From Chrysemys picta bellii (taxonomy: Eukaryota; Chordata; Testudines; Emydidae), in NCBI RefSeq assembly GCF_011386835.1, contig NC_088798.1:9052001-9116000 (forward strand): a stretch of DNA of 64,000 nt, in the 5' to 3' direction. The notes beneath the pieces are model-generated. The model was given only the letters and a program-made list of their open reading frames with translations. It ran no database searches and had not been told where the DNA came from. Shown here piece after piece: positions 18,931 to 30,989 of the stretch (position 1 is its first letter; every line of letters begins with the position of its first letter). Position numbers and translations under genes: made by a program.

Positions 18931-19094
18931 GCCATCTATTTATATTACTTCAACCCACCCTGCAACTCTCCAGATCTAATGCAGAAGACTAAACAATAAT
19001 GTTCAGAAAGGCCACCAAAATAAGTTTATAATAGTACATCTCAAACTTAATAAAAACGAGTAATGTAAGGGTAATGTGGCAATTACAGAAAAGA

Positions 19095-20268
19095 TTATTA
19101 CTTACCTGTAATTCTTTTCTAAAGGTTTAAGATGTGTGATGGGCCTTAATCCCCATCACCGTAAGGCACGTGAAATAACCTAATTAGTTATGCTCCACAC
19201 AGGAGGTGATCAACTGATTGCCTTCTGGCCAGGGGAGGCAGAATTAGGCTTTATAAAGAGATGAGAGGAGTCAGTTGAGGGGAAGAGATTCAGGAGAGAG
19301 AAAGTAGGGAGAGTTCCCTCTCTTAGGAAAGGGTCTGGAGAAAGGTCCAGTAGTTTAGAAGTGGCTCTGTCCAGAAAGGAACTAGACTGGAAAGGAGTCC
19401 TGTGCTAGGGTCTGTGGGGACCCGAAAATGAGATAGAAGCCCATGAGGGGCAGAAGGTTAGCTTAGGTGGTATGTAGACTCCCAACAAGGAAAAGCCTCG
19501 GGGGTCAGTACTCTGAAAAAGGGGAAGAGCAGAAATTGAGCCGCAGGAAAGGCGAAGGACCTATTGTTTAGAGTCGATCCCCATGAGGGGACTGAACTGT
19601 TGTGCAACTTGGCAGATGAGCTGAGCCTCAGAAGACCCAGCAAGGGAGTACAGTGAAGAGACCAGCTGGGCATGGTCACCGTAGAGGAGAAAGTGGCCAC
19701 CAAACACCGCATAAGAGGCAAAATCCCCTGCATTGCTGAGTCCAGACACAAGAGAGCACCATTGAGGTGAAGACACAGGTTTACAAGATATGATCTGTAC
19801 TCCCAACACAGGATTTATCAGGAACTCCAAAACCACAAATTTTGATATCTGCTGTTTCTTCCCCACTGGAGAAGGTGATGCATTCTTTTTCTGCTGAGTA
19901 GAGGTGTAGTCTTAGTGTCAGTTCCATTTTAGAACAAGTAGTTGTATGAAAAATAGCAATATGTAATCCTTAGTCTGCCTGGAAGATAGGTGAGTGTGGA
20001 TACCTTACCAAATATACTGCTAAAAAGAAAAATTACAGGTAAACATCTTTTCTCCACCTGTATTAGTTGGAGACTAAAAATCCCTCTGTCAAGACCAAAA
20101 ATAAGGGAAAGAATGTCAATGGCACATTACAATAAGGAAATGGTGAGCAAGCAGCAGTGCTCAAAATGCTTCCATGAGCAAAGCATCAAAATGTTAATAT
20201 TGCAAACTATGGATTCGGCAGGTGTTAGAAGAACTGGTCTCCCAAAAGCAAACCCTATAGTGAAATCA
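19095..20268 (-). mobile_element. Probable third DIRS 3' end, degraded
   Basis: The left edge reads ttacttacctgtaattcttt...agatgtgtgatggg, which parallels the DIRS left end ttactcaccgttgtaactgt...gagatgtgttgctc at 9047. At about 20023-20043 aagaaaaattacaggtaa is its reverse complement, in the place of an ICR. Beyond that, 20140-20268 aligns by order with the recombinase C-terminal coding part of the intact element (compare ccgaatccatagtttgca on the minus strand with ccgatccaggacatttgta), with stops. The spacing of edge to ICR, about 920 bp, is far longer than the 245 bp of the intact element. A CR1 interrupts it at 20269. Overall the call is plausible but unproven. Confidence 0.5.
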
Positions 20269-20990
20269 TAAGAACGGTCACACTGGGTCAGACCAAAGGT
20301 CAATCTAGCTCACTATCTTGTCTTCCAACAGTGGCCAATGCCAGGTGCCCCAAAGGGAATGAACAGAACAGGTAATCATTAAGTGATCCAACCCCTGTTG
20401 CCCATTCCCAGCTTCTGGCAAACAGAGGGTAGGGACAACATCCCTGCCCATCCTGGTTTATAACCATTGCTTGGATCTATCCTCCATGAACTTATCTAGT
20501 TCTTTTTTTGAACCCTGTTATAATCTTGGTCTTCACAACATCCTCTGGCAAGGAGTTCCACATGTTGACTGTGCAGTGTGGAAAAAATGCTTCCTTTTGT
20601 TTTAAACCTGTTGCCTATTCATTTCATGTGGTGGCCCCTAGTTCTTATGTTATGAGGAGTAAATAACACTTTCTTATTTACTTCCTCCACACCAGTAATG
20701 ATTTTATAGATCCCTATCATATCCCCCCTTAGTCGTCTCTTTTCCAAGCTGATAAGTCCCAGTCTTATTAATCTCTCCTCAGATGGCAGCCGTTCTATAC
20801 CCCTAATCATTTCTGTTGTCCCTTTCTGAACCTTTTCCAATTCCAATGTATCTTTTTTGAGATGGGGCGACCACATTTGCACGCAGTATTCAAAATGTGG
20901 GCATACCATGGATTTATATAGAGGCAATACGATATTTTCTGTCTTATTATCTATCCCTTTCTTAATGATTCCCAACATTCTGTTTGCATA
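20269..20990 (-). mobile_element. CR1 LINE 3' part (RT C-terminus plus 3' UTR)
   Basis: The 3' end at the left (cataagaacggtcacactgg) and aacagtggccaatgccaggt belong to the well-known CR1 3' untranslated region. The minus-strand frame gives MLGIIKKGID, YKSMVCPHFEYC and LEKRRLRGDMIGIY. The copy is 5' truncated at about 20990, as usual for CR1, and has several disruptions. Confidence 0.88.
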
Positions 20991-21986
20991 GAGGACAGGT
21001 ACACAAATATGAAGAGTCCATACAATAATGCCTTGCTAAGGGAAAATGTATAGTTTTGACCTAATCAGTCTGATAACTCATCACTCTAAGTCAAGAAGGC
21101 ATAAAAACTATCTATCCATAATGCAAGTATGATGCTTCTCAGGGGATGGAGGGCTCTAAAGCACCTCATTACCACCTGCCCTTAGTGTTAGGAAGCCTTG
21201 TCTGTGCTTGCTGTGAGTCCGTTGCCAACTCCACCAGCCTTTGGCTACACAAGCACCACCTTTCAGGCCTTCATCCCTCTTTATAAGTCAATGATAGGCA
21301 TGCTCCAACTCCTCCAAGCATCACTCTGGGAGTTCCCATTTCATGATTCACTGAACTCACAGACTTCCTAGTTCCTCTGCTCCCAAAGGAACAGTATATC
21401 CCAGCTTAGCAGTTACAGCTTAGACCAGAGCTCCACCTAACACACAACACTTAGATATGTTTATGGTAAAAAAAATTATTATTTAATAAAGATTCAAGAA
21501 GAAGCACGTAGAATTAATAGGGAAAAATGGTTACATACAAAATAAAAATCATACCTTCTAGAGCCTTAATTTATTTCATCAGTTATGTCAGATAGGCCAT
21601 AAGCTCACCACTTATCCTTCCAGCATATTATAGCCAACCTTGGCTATGAACTTCCATTCATGAGACAAGTCACACTGTCCCCTTGCCTTCTCAGTATCTC
21701 TTTGCAATCCCAGATATAGCAAAACAGTCATTTGATATTTATTCATAAATGGACACCTACAGCTGATTGTTCTTCCCTGTGGCCTCCTCCTCTTGTTGAC
21801 CTTGAAATCTTTTAATTAGACCTGGCACTGCATGCGGATAGGCTTACCTTGTGAGACACACAATACACACCCAACCAAAGAGAAATAAGCATCTCATCTC
21901 CTCTGCCTGAATAGTCTCTGTTCAAGGCCTGTCACATCCTGGTGACCTGTTTTTTACTTCAAGTCTTTAAAAAAATGATTTCCAGT
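20991..21986. other. Intron with a probable degraded LTR-element stretch
   Basis: Between about 21130 and 21960 the text has the look of an old retroviral-type LTR or untranslated region: a tttatggtaaaaaaaattat block followed by a aataaagattcaagaagaag block and tcataccttctagagcctta. No coding motif, termini or target duplication could be fixed, so I do not assign a family. Confidence 0.3.
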
Positions 21987-23840
21987 TGTGATAGACCCAG
22001 GCCAGATGGGTACAACAAAGTAGTAGAATACAGATATACTGGCCACTGGATTAGCAGTTTTCTGTTCCCTGACTGACCAGAACAGGGGCTGCTCCAGGCT
22101 AATGAGAACACCTGACTCCAATTAACCTGCAATGAGTCAGGTGAGGCCATTATTCTTGCCGCCAAGTTAAAGAAGTATGGGCTGGATGAATGGACTGTAA
22201 GGTGGATAGAAAGCTGGCTGGATCGTCAAGCTCAACGGGTAGTGATCAATGGCTCCATGTCTAGTTGGCAGCCGGTTTCAAGCGGAGTGCCCCAAGGGTC
22301 GGTCCTGGGGCCGGTTTTGTTTAATATCTTTATTAATGATCTGGAGGATGGTGTGGACTGCACTCTCAGCAAGTTTGCAGATGACACTAAACTAGGAGGC
22401 GTGGTAGATACACTAGAGGGTAGGGATCGGATACAGAGGGACCTAGACAAATTAGAGGATTGGGCCAAAAAAAACCTGATGAGGTTCAACAAGGATAAGT
22501 GCAGAGTCCTGCACTTAGGACGGAAGAATCCCATGCACTGCTACAGACTAGGGACCAAATGGCTAGGTAGCAGTTCTGCAGAAAAGGACCTAGGGGTCAC
22601 AGTGGACGAGAAGTTGGATATGAGTCAACAGTGTGCTCTTGTTGCCAAGAAGGCTAACAGCATTTTGGGCTGTATAAGTAGGGGCATTGCCAGCAGATCG
22701 AGGAACGTGATCGTTCCCCTTTATTCGACATTGGTGAGGCCTCATCTAGAATACTGTGTCCAGTTTTGGGCCCCACACTACAAGAAGGATGTGGAAAAAT
22801 TGGAAAGAGTCCAGCGGAAGGCAACAAAAATGATTAGGGGTCTGGAGCACATGACTTATGACGAGAGGCTGAGGGAACTGGGATTGTTTAGTCTCCAGAA
22901 GAGAAGAATGAGGGGGGATTTGATAGCAGCCTTCAACCTCCTGAAAGGGGGTTCCAAAGAGGATGGAGCTCGGCTGTTCTCAGTGGTGGCAGATGACAGA
23001 ACAAGGAGCAATGGTTTCAAGTTGCAGTGGGGGATGTCCAGGTTGGATATTAGGAAACACTATTTCACTAGGAGGGTGGTGAAGCACTGGAATGCGTTAC
23101 CTAGGGAGGTAGTGGAGTCTCCTTCCTTGGAGATTTTTAAGGCCCGGCTTGACAAAGCCCTGGCTGGGATGATTTAGTTGGGAATTGGTCCTGCTTTGAG
23201 CAGGGGGTTGGACTAGATGACCTCTTGAGGTCCCTTCCAACCCTGATATTCTATGATTAATGTAATGTGAACACCTGACTATAATTAAGGCAATGTTTGA
23301 TACAATAAAAGGGCTCACTCCAGTCAGGCTGAAGGGAGCTAGAGGAAAGGAAGTGTGGCTGAAGGGCTAGTTAATGAAGACACCCTCAAGCCAGCGGTAA
23401 GGGAGCCCTAAGGTAAGGGTGAGGAAGAGAGAAGCGGGAGAGCTGTGGGGAAGTGGCCCAGGGAAATGTAGCAACTCTGGCAGTGAAAGGTTGGCTGCCA
23501 ACAGCTGCTGCCGTTAGGGTCCCTGAGCTGGAACCTGGAGTAGAGGGTGGGCCCGGGTTCCCCCCAACCTGCCACTACAGAAACACCTCCTGGGAGAGGA
23601 AGTCAGGCCCCTGTCAGGACAGAAGGCTAAACTGTTCTGAAATAAGCCCCTAGGGACAACAGAGACTGGGAGTTCTCTCACCAACCTCTTTGCTGGCTTA
23701 TGATGAAAAGGGCTCAGTAGACTGTAACCCTGGCCCTAGAGAGAGAAGGGCTATGTGGAGGGTCGCAGTGAGCCACTGAGGCTAGCATATACCACCTAGA
23801 AGCGCAGGATCCATGGGGACAAGGTCAGAGCTCTGCCACA
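21987..23840 (+). mobile_element. Solo LTR-like element split by a CR1 insertion
   Basis: It starts TGTGATAGACCCAGG and ends CTCTGCCACA, flanked by cagt on both sides (21983-21986 and 23841-23844). Removing the CR1 leaves roughly 740 bp. The halves rejoin in a region rich in gaacacctgactccaattaa repeats. An ataaaagggctcactccagt motif near 23305 is a possible TATA box. I recognise the start and the agtagagggtgggcccgggt part as a common turtle repeat, but its superfamily assignment rests on the TG...CA ends and the short duplication. Confidence 0.65.
22163..23260 (+). mobile_element. CR1 LINE, 5' truncated, with long open RT remnant
   Basis: The frame is open from about 22163 to a stop at 23177. 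It encodes the C-terminal half of CR1 reverse transcriptase: [19 protein letters not shown], the catalytic FADDTKLGG box, [25 protein letters not shown] and a [14 protein letters not shown] block. The untranslated tail ends gaggtcccttccaaccctga and tattctatgat, the CR1 3' terminus. Only the 5' truncation and absence of the endonuclease domain inactivate it, so this is one of the younger CR1 copies here. It sits inside an LTR. Confidence 0.93.
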
Positions 23841-24095
23841 CAGTATAGATACATAACTTCTTAAATATTGCTCAGATATATATTTTTGCAATGACTAAGA
23901 TGACCAGCATGTTACTAGCTGTTGGTAAAGACCTCACATGCCACCCTTTGGCACACTACTATGTAGACCTCAGACCCAAGGAACTCTGTAAACTCCAAAG
24001 CACTCTCTGTGCCCTCTGCCAGTTGGCAACAAGAAGTCCCTGGGTCACAGCAAGTATCATGCCCCAGATATTGATGCATTCAGATATAGCCTCTG
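23841..24095. other. Intron, no feature recognised
   Basis: Short stretch between two LTR-like elements; the small frame here has no motif. Confidence 0.5.
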
Positions 24096-24653
24096 TGTTA
24101 GAGAATGGGGCAGGGACAGTCAGGCCTAGTGATTAGAGAAGGATTCAGGCCTACTGGTCGAAGCAGGAGCCAGGAAGTAGAATCAATCCAAGGGTCAGGG
24201 CAGGAGTCAGGAACCAGTAGCCATGCCACGAGTCAGAACCAGGACCAGCACTAATAGTCAAGCCAAGGGTCAGAGCCAGGACTGGAAACCAGTAGCCATA
24301 GTAAAGGTCAGAGCCAGAATCAAGAACCAGGGTCAGGGTAAGGAAGTTGGAGCCAGTAGCAAGGACTGAGCAGGAGCAAGGCTGGGAAACAAGGCAGAAA
24401 CAGGACTAAGTTAAGCAGGGTTACAGCAGGATAGCAGCAAGTAAAGGAGCAGCAGGCACAGAGAGAATTGCACTGTGGGAGTGAACACATTGTGCATCCA
24501 GAGAGCAGCTCCTCCTGCTGCTGGGCTAAAAGCCAGCCAGCTGCCCTTCTTGACCAAAACGGTGGTGTAGTCAGTTAGGTAGCTTGCTGCAGCCCAGCTG
24601 CATTCGTTGGGTTGCCAGGAGACTAAATCTGCTGCAGGCCCTGATCCCTGACA
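24096..24653 (+). mobile_element. LTR-like repeat rich in caggagtcagg units
   Basis: It begins TGTTAGAGAATGG and ends GATCCCTGACA. Its first 300 bases are built of irregular ggtcagagccaggactgg and caggagtcaggaacc units, then become ordinary sequence. The same style recurs at 38010-38090 and 39231-39590. I could not identify a clean target duplication, so the edges are tentative. Confidence 0.45.
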
Positions 24654-25920
24654 CTGAAGACCTGGGACTCCAGAGCACAAAATGCTAATTCTCACTAAAT
24701 GTATTGCACCAAAGATGAGGAATAGTCAGTATTCTGAGTTGATACTTAGAAATGCTAAAGTACAATGGATCCTGCATCTTCTGTGAGGCCCCCAAGGACT
24801 GCAGATGGGTAGGGCATAGATAGATAAAGCTATGAAATATAGTAACTAAAGCATATATACAAATGCAGAAATTCCTATTTTAGGCAGCCAGAGAGCCAAA
24901 TCAGTAGAGTGTGCTATTGACCAGCTGCCAAGAGTGCCTAAGTACCACAGCCCTAAATCCCGGTATGGTCTGTCCATCCTCACAGTACCAAGGACTCTAG
25001 AGAAGTGCTGAAATGCTGATCACCCCAGAAAGGCCTCCCACAAAGACGTGATGCAAGAGCTGACAGTTGTGCCTAGGATTATGCCTATGCTTTGGTGAGC
25101 AAAGCCATGCTACATGGAAGCTCAGTGTGCAAGAAAGTGTTTTGTCAGTTCCACAAAGTTCACTGTTCCATAATCCCAATTCATGAAGTCAGAGCTGCTA
25201 CCTGAGGCCCAACCACTGTGGATCACAGAGTTTGAAGGCAAAGCTTTTTGGGGAAAGGACTTTTTCCTCTTTGGAAATCATCTAAGATTTCATGGGCACT
25301 ATGAGAAATAAACAAACAAACTAATAAATATTAAAACATAACAATCTCTATTCTCAACCAAGGAAGCAACCCAGGGGGAGATAAGAGAGCATTTACTAGT
25401 ACCTTATACAGTGAATGTACTATCTACAGGTGTGTAGAGGGGAGGAGGCACATCACTCAAAACTGTAATTTTGGTAGGGCCTGCTGAGTCTTACATTGGA
25501 AGCACAGAACATGAGATGTTCAACATACCACCATTTAAATTCTATTTACTACCTGTGTCTCTCTCACTAAGATCATTCTTAGATATAGCTACTGCCACAG
25601 GTTATATCCATGCAAGCAAATGAGTACTACAAAGTGCCAAAATCATTACAAACTGGTTACAATTTCAAAGGTTGAGTATTAGTTATTAATAAGTATATCA
25701 TGGCTGTTTTATCTGCCTATTAATCTGTTATTTGGTTTAGTCATTTTGCAAAGACCTTGAGAATTCCTGGAATGCAAAAGACATGATGTAAAACTAAATT
25801 CTATTTTGACCTCTGATGAGGATAATATAGAATGATCCATTAATATATTGTCTTGTGTATTCGGCCGACGATGTCAGCCAAGCACATATACCCCAATATA
25901 CAGAACCACCATTTCCTAAA
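24654..25920. other. Intron, no feature recognised
   Basis: No protein motif, splice-flanked conserved exon or clear repeat terminus was found in this stretch. Confidence 0.5.
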
Positions 25921-25998
25921 AAGAACAGGAGTACTTGTGGCACCTTAGAGACTAACAAATTTATTAGAGCATAAGCTTTCGTGGACTACAGCCCACTT
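25920..25998 (-). repeat. Fragment of an abundant sauropsid interspersed repeat
   Basis: The phrases gagtacttgtggcaccttag and agactaacaaatttattaga, then cataagctttcgtggactac, are a very recognisable short repeat in turtles and other sauropsids, here in reverse. I do not assign its class with confidence. Confidence 0.6.
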
Positions 25999-26385
25999 CT
26001 AGTCAGTCTTTGTGTGGTATTAGTATGAAATGTCACTTAGGAAAAAATAATTGATGAAAATTTCAGTCAGTCTACAGTTTATACATTTAAACTATATTTT
26101 CATAGACCTCTCTAAAGATGGTTCTAAATAACTTTGCTTTTAAAGATAAAAATGCAAGGTAATGGAAGGCGTTTCACAATTTTCTGACTCCGGAATCTTT
26201 AGTCAGTTATTCTACAGCTAAGATTTTAGTGAACCTCTGATTAAAAGTCTTCCATCTATTTCTTAAACCAAAAAATTCCTCATTGGATGGTTACATCTCA
26301 CTTAATCAATTTCCCGCCACTGCAGGGGCCTTGGGCATCTCTGCTGTGGCACACAATAGTTTAGATTCCTGAGTCTTGTAACACT

Positions 26386-26505
26386 TTGGTCTAATTCAGC
26401 TTGCTGGGCTTGGTGAGGGGTCACTGGGGGGTGTTTAGTGGCCTGTGATGCACAAGAGGTCAGACTACATGATCTATTGGTCCCTCTGGCCTAAAATGCT
26501 GAGTT
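26386..26505 (+). mobile_element. CR1-type 3' tail fragment
   Basis: The end caagaggtcagactacatga followed by ggtccctctggcctaaaatg is a CR1-like 3' end, without any coding part. It marks a heavily 5' truncated insertion. Confidence 0.6.
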
Positions 26506-28757
26506 TATGATGGGCAAATGTAAGGATAGACTTTTGATCAACCTATCAGATCTGGATGACACCTTTGCAAGGTCAGTCTGATACTCTATCTAGCTTTCTG
26601 GCAAGAAAAGTTTTTACCTAAAAGTCACATTGTATTTTAATTTAATTTTTTATCAATCTGAATTTGGCCCTCCTTATCAGTGATTTACCCCTCATAAAAT
26701 GACTGATTTTGGGGGGTAGAAAATCTATTCTTGTTCAACGGATTAATCCTATTGCTTTTGTTACCGAGTGATTAAAATGTGATATAATTTATGTATAAAC
26801 TTTCAAGCAGGTCAAGTATATTTCTAGCTATATCTTCATATTAGAATGATGTACAACTTCACAGCTCACCTACGCCTTTCAATAGGTCCCTGCCTGTGTT
26901 TCCAAGTCCTAGAGTAGTTTTAGAAAATGAGATTTTTTTTTTATTATTCCATTACTATACATTGTTCTGATATTTCCATAGGCAATGGAACTTGCTTGCG
27001 TTCTTCACTCTTCAATAGTTTCCAGACCCCCACCGGCTCCTTCCTATTTTTATTCTTTGTTCCAGCCATCAATCTGTACAGTAAGTCTTCCTTGATTTCC
27101 CTTGTTACCATTACTTATAGAACGTCAATCTTGTTTAGATCCTGGTTTTACTGTTGTTTTCTGTATATAATTAGGTAGCACCACAAAATTTATATTATCC
27201 TGGTTTATTTTTATATTATTGAACAAATTTAAAACAAGACTCCTTAATTGTACCTACTTGGGCAAACACAGAACCCAGCTATTTGTCCTCATTAAGAGAT
27301 TTATTTAATGCTTAAATTCTCTTATTCAATCTTAAAATGCTATCTGGTTGATGTGATTTTTCAATAAGAATTGATAATTTAAATATTGACATTTTGGATG
27401 GCATCAAGAGGTTTTTGTTTTCTATTGTGATTAGAACATTTTATTATATTTAAATGTCGGTCCTAATTTTATTTTGTTTTACCAAATCTAGAAACATTTT
27501 TCTTTTATTTCTAAGTATTTCAATGTTTGTAGTAAATTAAACATTAATCTTTCTCTGCAAATGTCAAGTGATATTTAAATGTTTTTCTAGCAGATAAGTG
27601 ATTATTAATATTAATGCAATAAAATCACAGCTCTTTGTCCTTTCTTTGATATTTAAGAAAAAATTAAGAATGTCAAAACAGTTCTGCAAAGAGAGAATTC
27701 ATTGGTCTACCATCCACTCTCCATTAGCTGAGTGGTAAAAAATTGTGAGACAACGTGTTTATAGCATCCGAAAAGGTTGAAAATGAATTAGTCTATCAGC
27801 GATACACTGTAACACACAGTGTATCACTTCAATCTGCAAATATTCATTTTAATTTAAATCCCCCTTTTTGTCATGCAAATGAAAGACTCTTTGTCACTCT
27901 TATAATTAGCCCTTCTTGCACTAACTGAGAATAAAATCTGATCAGAAGTCCATATAGGCAAGGTCATAAATCAAACAGAAAAGAATCCATGTACAGCTCT
28001 GTGAGATGACAAAAACACACAAAGCTCAGAACTGAAGCACAGCAGTCAAGACCCACTCCCAGAAATACTGTAAAATAAAATAAAATATGTTTGACAGGCT
28101 AGATTTATCTCCATATTCTGTAGCCCTATAAACACATTTGCTGTTTAGATACAAAAGTTAATTCAGCACCAAGGACAATTCAGCAAGGCAAACAGCTGTT
28201 AAAATAGTACTACTACATTTTGCCAAACAAAGTAAGATTAATTTCACTTAATTTTCTCACTTCAAATGGTGGCAGTAAAAATCCCATATGATAACTGACA
28301 ACATTTTATATGCTATAAAACTGAACAAAAATTGTAATGAAAGATGAAGTTGCTTAGAAGGTGTTTAATTTGTATATATAAAATCAAAGTAAGCTATATA
28401 TTGTAGCACAACTCAAATATAAATGGAATTTGATTCAGCTTATTTTCATTTTCAGAATGGAAGTAAAAAGATACTTTTGAAAGATGTGATAAAATTCTCA
28501 ATCTTGACCAGCTATGGTGATAGTGACAGCACATCACTCTACATAAACAGGGAACATCAGCATACTGGCTGGACTCCAAACCACGAACGTGATATTTCAA
28601 GTCAGAGTGGTGATTTCATGCAAATACTGGGAGACAGGGCACTCATGACAGTGCACTGCAATCTGAAGCTTGTGATCTGAGCATTCAGGAGGTTGGCTCT
28701 GGACAGAGCATGGATGTAGGAAAGGCTGGAGAGTAGTTTGTGGGAATTCAGGCTCAA
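26506..28757. other. AT-rich intron, one perfect small hairpin
   Basis: More than 2 kb without a recognisable element. A perfect inverted repeat, gatacactgt-aacac-acagtgtatc, lies at 27801-27825. Frames at 26927 and 28423 are AT-driven chance frames. Confidence 0.5.
27801..27825. repeat. Perfect 10-bp-arm hairpin
   Basis: The arms gatacactgt and acagtgtatc pair without mismatch around a 5-base loop. It is isolated from any element I can define. A chance palindrome in 64 kb of AT-rich DNA is possible. Confidence 0.6.
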
Positions 28758-29413
28758 GGCCTTGGCTACACTTGCAAGTTACAGCGCTGTAAAGCCTCCC
28801 CCAGCACTGTAACTCACTCCCCGTCCACATTGGCAGGGCACTTACAGCGCTGTATCTCCCTGGGTACACCGCTGCAGGTACTCCACATCTCCGAGAGGAA
28901 TAACAGCTGCAGTGGAGTGGCTACAACTCAAGGGTGTGAGTGTAAACGCTTGCAGTGCTGTACTAATCACCTTGTCAAGTGGCCAATCCTCTCCATTGTT
29001 GTGACCGGCTGCAGGAATGCGGAAGTGCCGGTTTCAAAGCTCGTACCGCAGAGAAAAGCAAACAGTTAGCAGCTAGTTTTGAGTGAGTAAATGAATGAGC
29101 AGCGGGCCGGGAGTTCGGAACTTGCAAAATAGAGAGCTGACATGCTCCAAAAAGCACTCTCTCTCCTCCCCACACTCCCTGTCACAATCCACCCCACCTC
29201 CCCCCGTTTTGAAAAGCACATTACAGCCACATGAATGCTGGGATAGCTGCCCATAATGCACCGCTCCCAACACAGCTGCAAATGTTACAAGTGTGGCCAC
29301 ACCACTGCGCTGGCATCTGTCAGTGTGGACAGACTGCAGCGCTTTTCCCTACTCAGCTGTACAAAGACAGGTTTACCTCACAGCGCTGTACAGCTGCAAG
29401 TGTAGCCAAGGCC
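28758..29413. mobile_element. 656-bp MITE with inverted termini ggccttggctacacttgca
   Basis: Both ends carry ggccttggctacacttgca in opposite orientation, followed by an acagcgctgta motif that recurs at least four times inside, in both orientations. No transposase frame is present. This is a high-copy class in turtle-like genomes and resembles the ggccttgtctacac family at 51523. No convincing target duplication flanks it. Confidence 0.8.
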
Positions 29414-29424
29414 CTAGACTGTTT

Positions 29425-29640
29425 TGCATGAGTCCCAACTGGAAGTCAAGACTCCAGCATTCCATTTTTGGTTTTGCCACTGACTGACTCACTGTGTGGC
29501 TTTGAGCAAGTCACTTCCCCTCTTTGTGTCTCAGTTTGCCTTGCTGTAAAATTCACATATTTACTCCTACCTCAATGCTTTAAGTCTTGATTAAAATTTG
29601 TAAAAGTGGTTTGTGATCCTCAGATGAGAGCAGAAACACT
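29425..29640 (+). mobile_element. MIR-type SINE
   Basis: The core tgactgactcactgtgtggc, tttgagcaagtcacttcccc and tgtctcagtttgccttgctg is diagnostic for MIR, with a tail to about 29640. Confidence 0.85.
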
Positions 29641-29992
29641 GTTACTGAATCACATCCCAACTCATACATACCACCAAATTAAAAAGAAAAAAATCTTCAA
29701 GCTGAGAACAAACCTGATAACTTAGGCCTGAATTATGGTTTTTATAATGAAAGCACTTGCTCTAGCATAGTTGTAATGTTGATGCTGAGATGCACCATTA
29801 AACCACAACGCACTATGTTAAAGTCAAGAACTAATTTTCAATATTTATGAACTAAGAGTCACCTGTTAAATATTCCCACACACTCAAACAGGTAGTTTTC
29901 TAGAAGTAACAATTGCGCATGCTCATTTTACGTTGTAAGATAAAAATAGGCATTTTTGTACACAACTACGAATTCATGCACACAAAAAATGT

Positions 29993-30620
29993 GCTACTTA
30001 CCTTTCGTAACTTTTGTTCTCTGACAGTGTTGCTTCCAGAATCACACAGCTGGAGTCATGTGACTAGCGATGCGGACTATTTTAAAAAGAGTAGCTGCAT
30101 GTCGCTCGACTCCTATATGCCAACAAATTCAGGTTGAACAAACTATACTAACAGAGGGAGCTAATGGGTCACGCTACCTCCAATTACGGTTGGGCTCCTA
30201 AGCAGTAGGAAGCTGGGAGGGTCAATGTGGTTCTGGGCAGGAGAACAAGAGTTACTGAAAATGAGTAACCCATTTGTCTCTTTTTCTTCCCAGACATTAC
30301 CCTTAGAGAGCCCCACTGTAGAAAACTAGCTAGAAGTGAGCTTCCTGAGGAGTTCTGCTAGTTAAACTGCATCCAGCACCTGTTCTTGGCACACAGACAA
30401 GAGAAATGCAATTTGTGAAGGCGTGAACCAAGCTCCACGTATCAGCCCTACAAGTGTCTAAAAAGAGCAAATTACAAATAAATGTCCTAGTAGACCAGGC
30501 TCTGACACATTCAGACCCAGGGACATCAGTTTGGCACATAGCCTTATATCCTTAGACAGCCTTTGAGCTGAGACAGCTTGATCCTTCAATTTTTTTTTTC
30601 TGAAGACAACAAATAGCCTC
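29993..30620 (-). mobile_element. Second, diverged DIRS 3' end (recombinase C-terminus, ICR and terminus)
   Basis: The left edge ctacttacctttcgtaactt, then ttgttctctgacagtgttgc, parallels the intact DIRS left end. At about 30231-30270 gagaacaagagttactgaaa and atgagtaaccca form its reverse complement, so an ICR is present 235 bp inward, the same distance as in the intact element. The minus-strand frame 30330-30539 aligns with the recombinase end: VRAWSTRTFIC...LDTCRADTWSLVHAFT against TRAQASSTAFL...QDICRAAVWSSVHTFT. The catalytic Tyr region is altered and the rest of the element is missing, so it is a dead 3' remnant of a separate family. Confidence 0.82.
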
Positions 30621-30989
30621 TTTGGCAGGGCAAGAAGGAAGACCCAGGTCCCTACTGTCAGCCGGGAATGTTGATCCAGCCGCCTGCTAGCTCAGGGGCA
30701 CCCAAAGGTGTAAGTTTCGAATGGCAACCTAAAGATTAAGATTTCATCCCAGAACAATGGGAGGACCCGACTGAGTCAAGCACGAGAGCAGATAGCCTTC
30801 TCTGATGGGGAGGAGGGCAAATCTTGATGACTAAAGCAGTGGCCCCAATTCAAGCTCCAGAATGGACAGCTTTACAGGGTAATGTGAGACCCCCAAACTC
30901 AAGACACCGTTCCTGGTCCTCAAAGTTCTGCCAAAGGGTTCCCCACCTAGTGCAGTGGTGTGGTTGGGAAGGGAAAAGGCACCAGAGAG

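Noticed and set aside
20140..20268. Clear recombinase gene in the third DIRS candidate
   Set aside because: Alignment is weak, with several stops; only positional similarity supports it.
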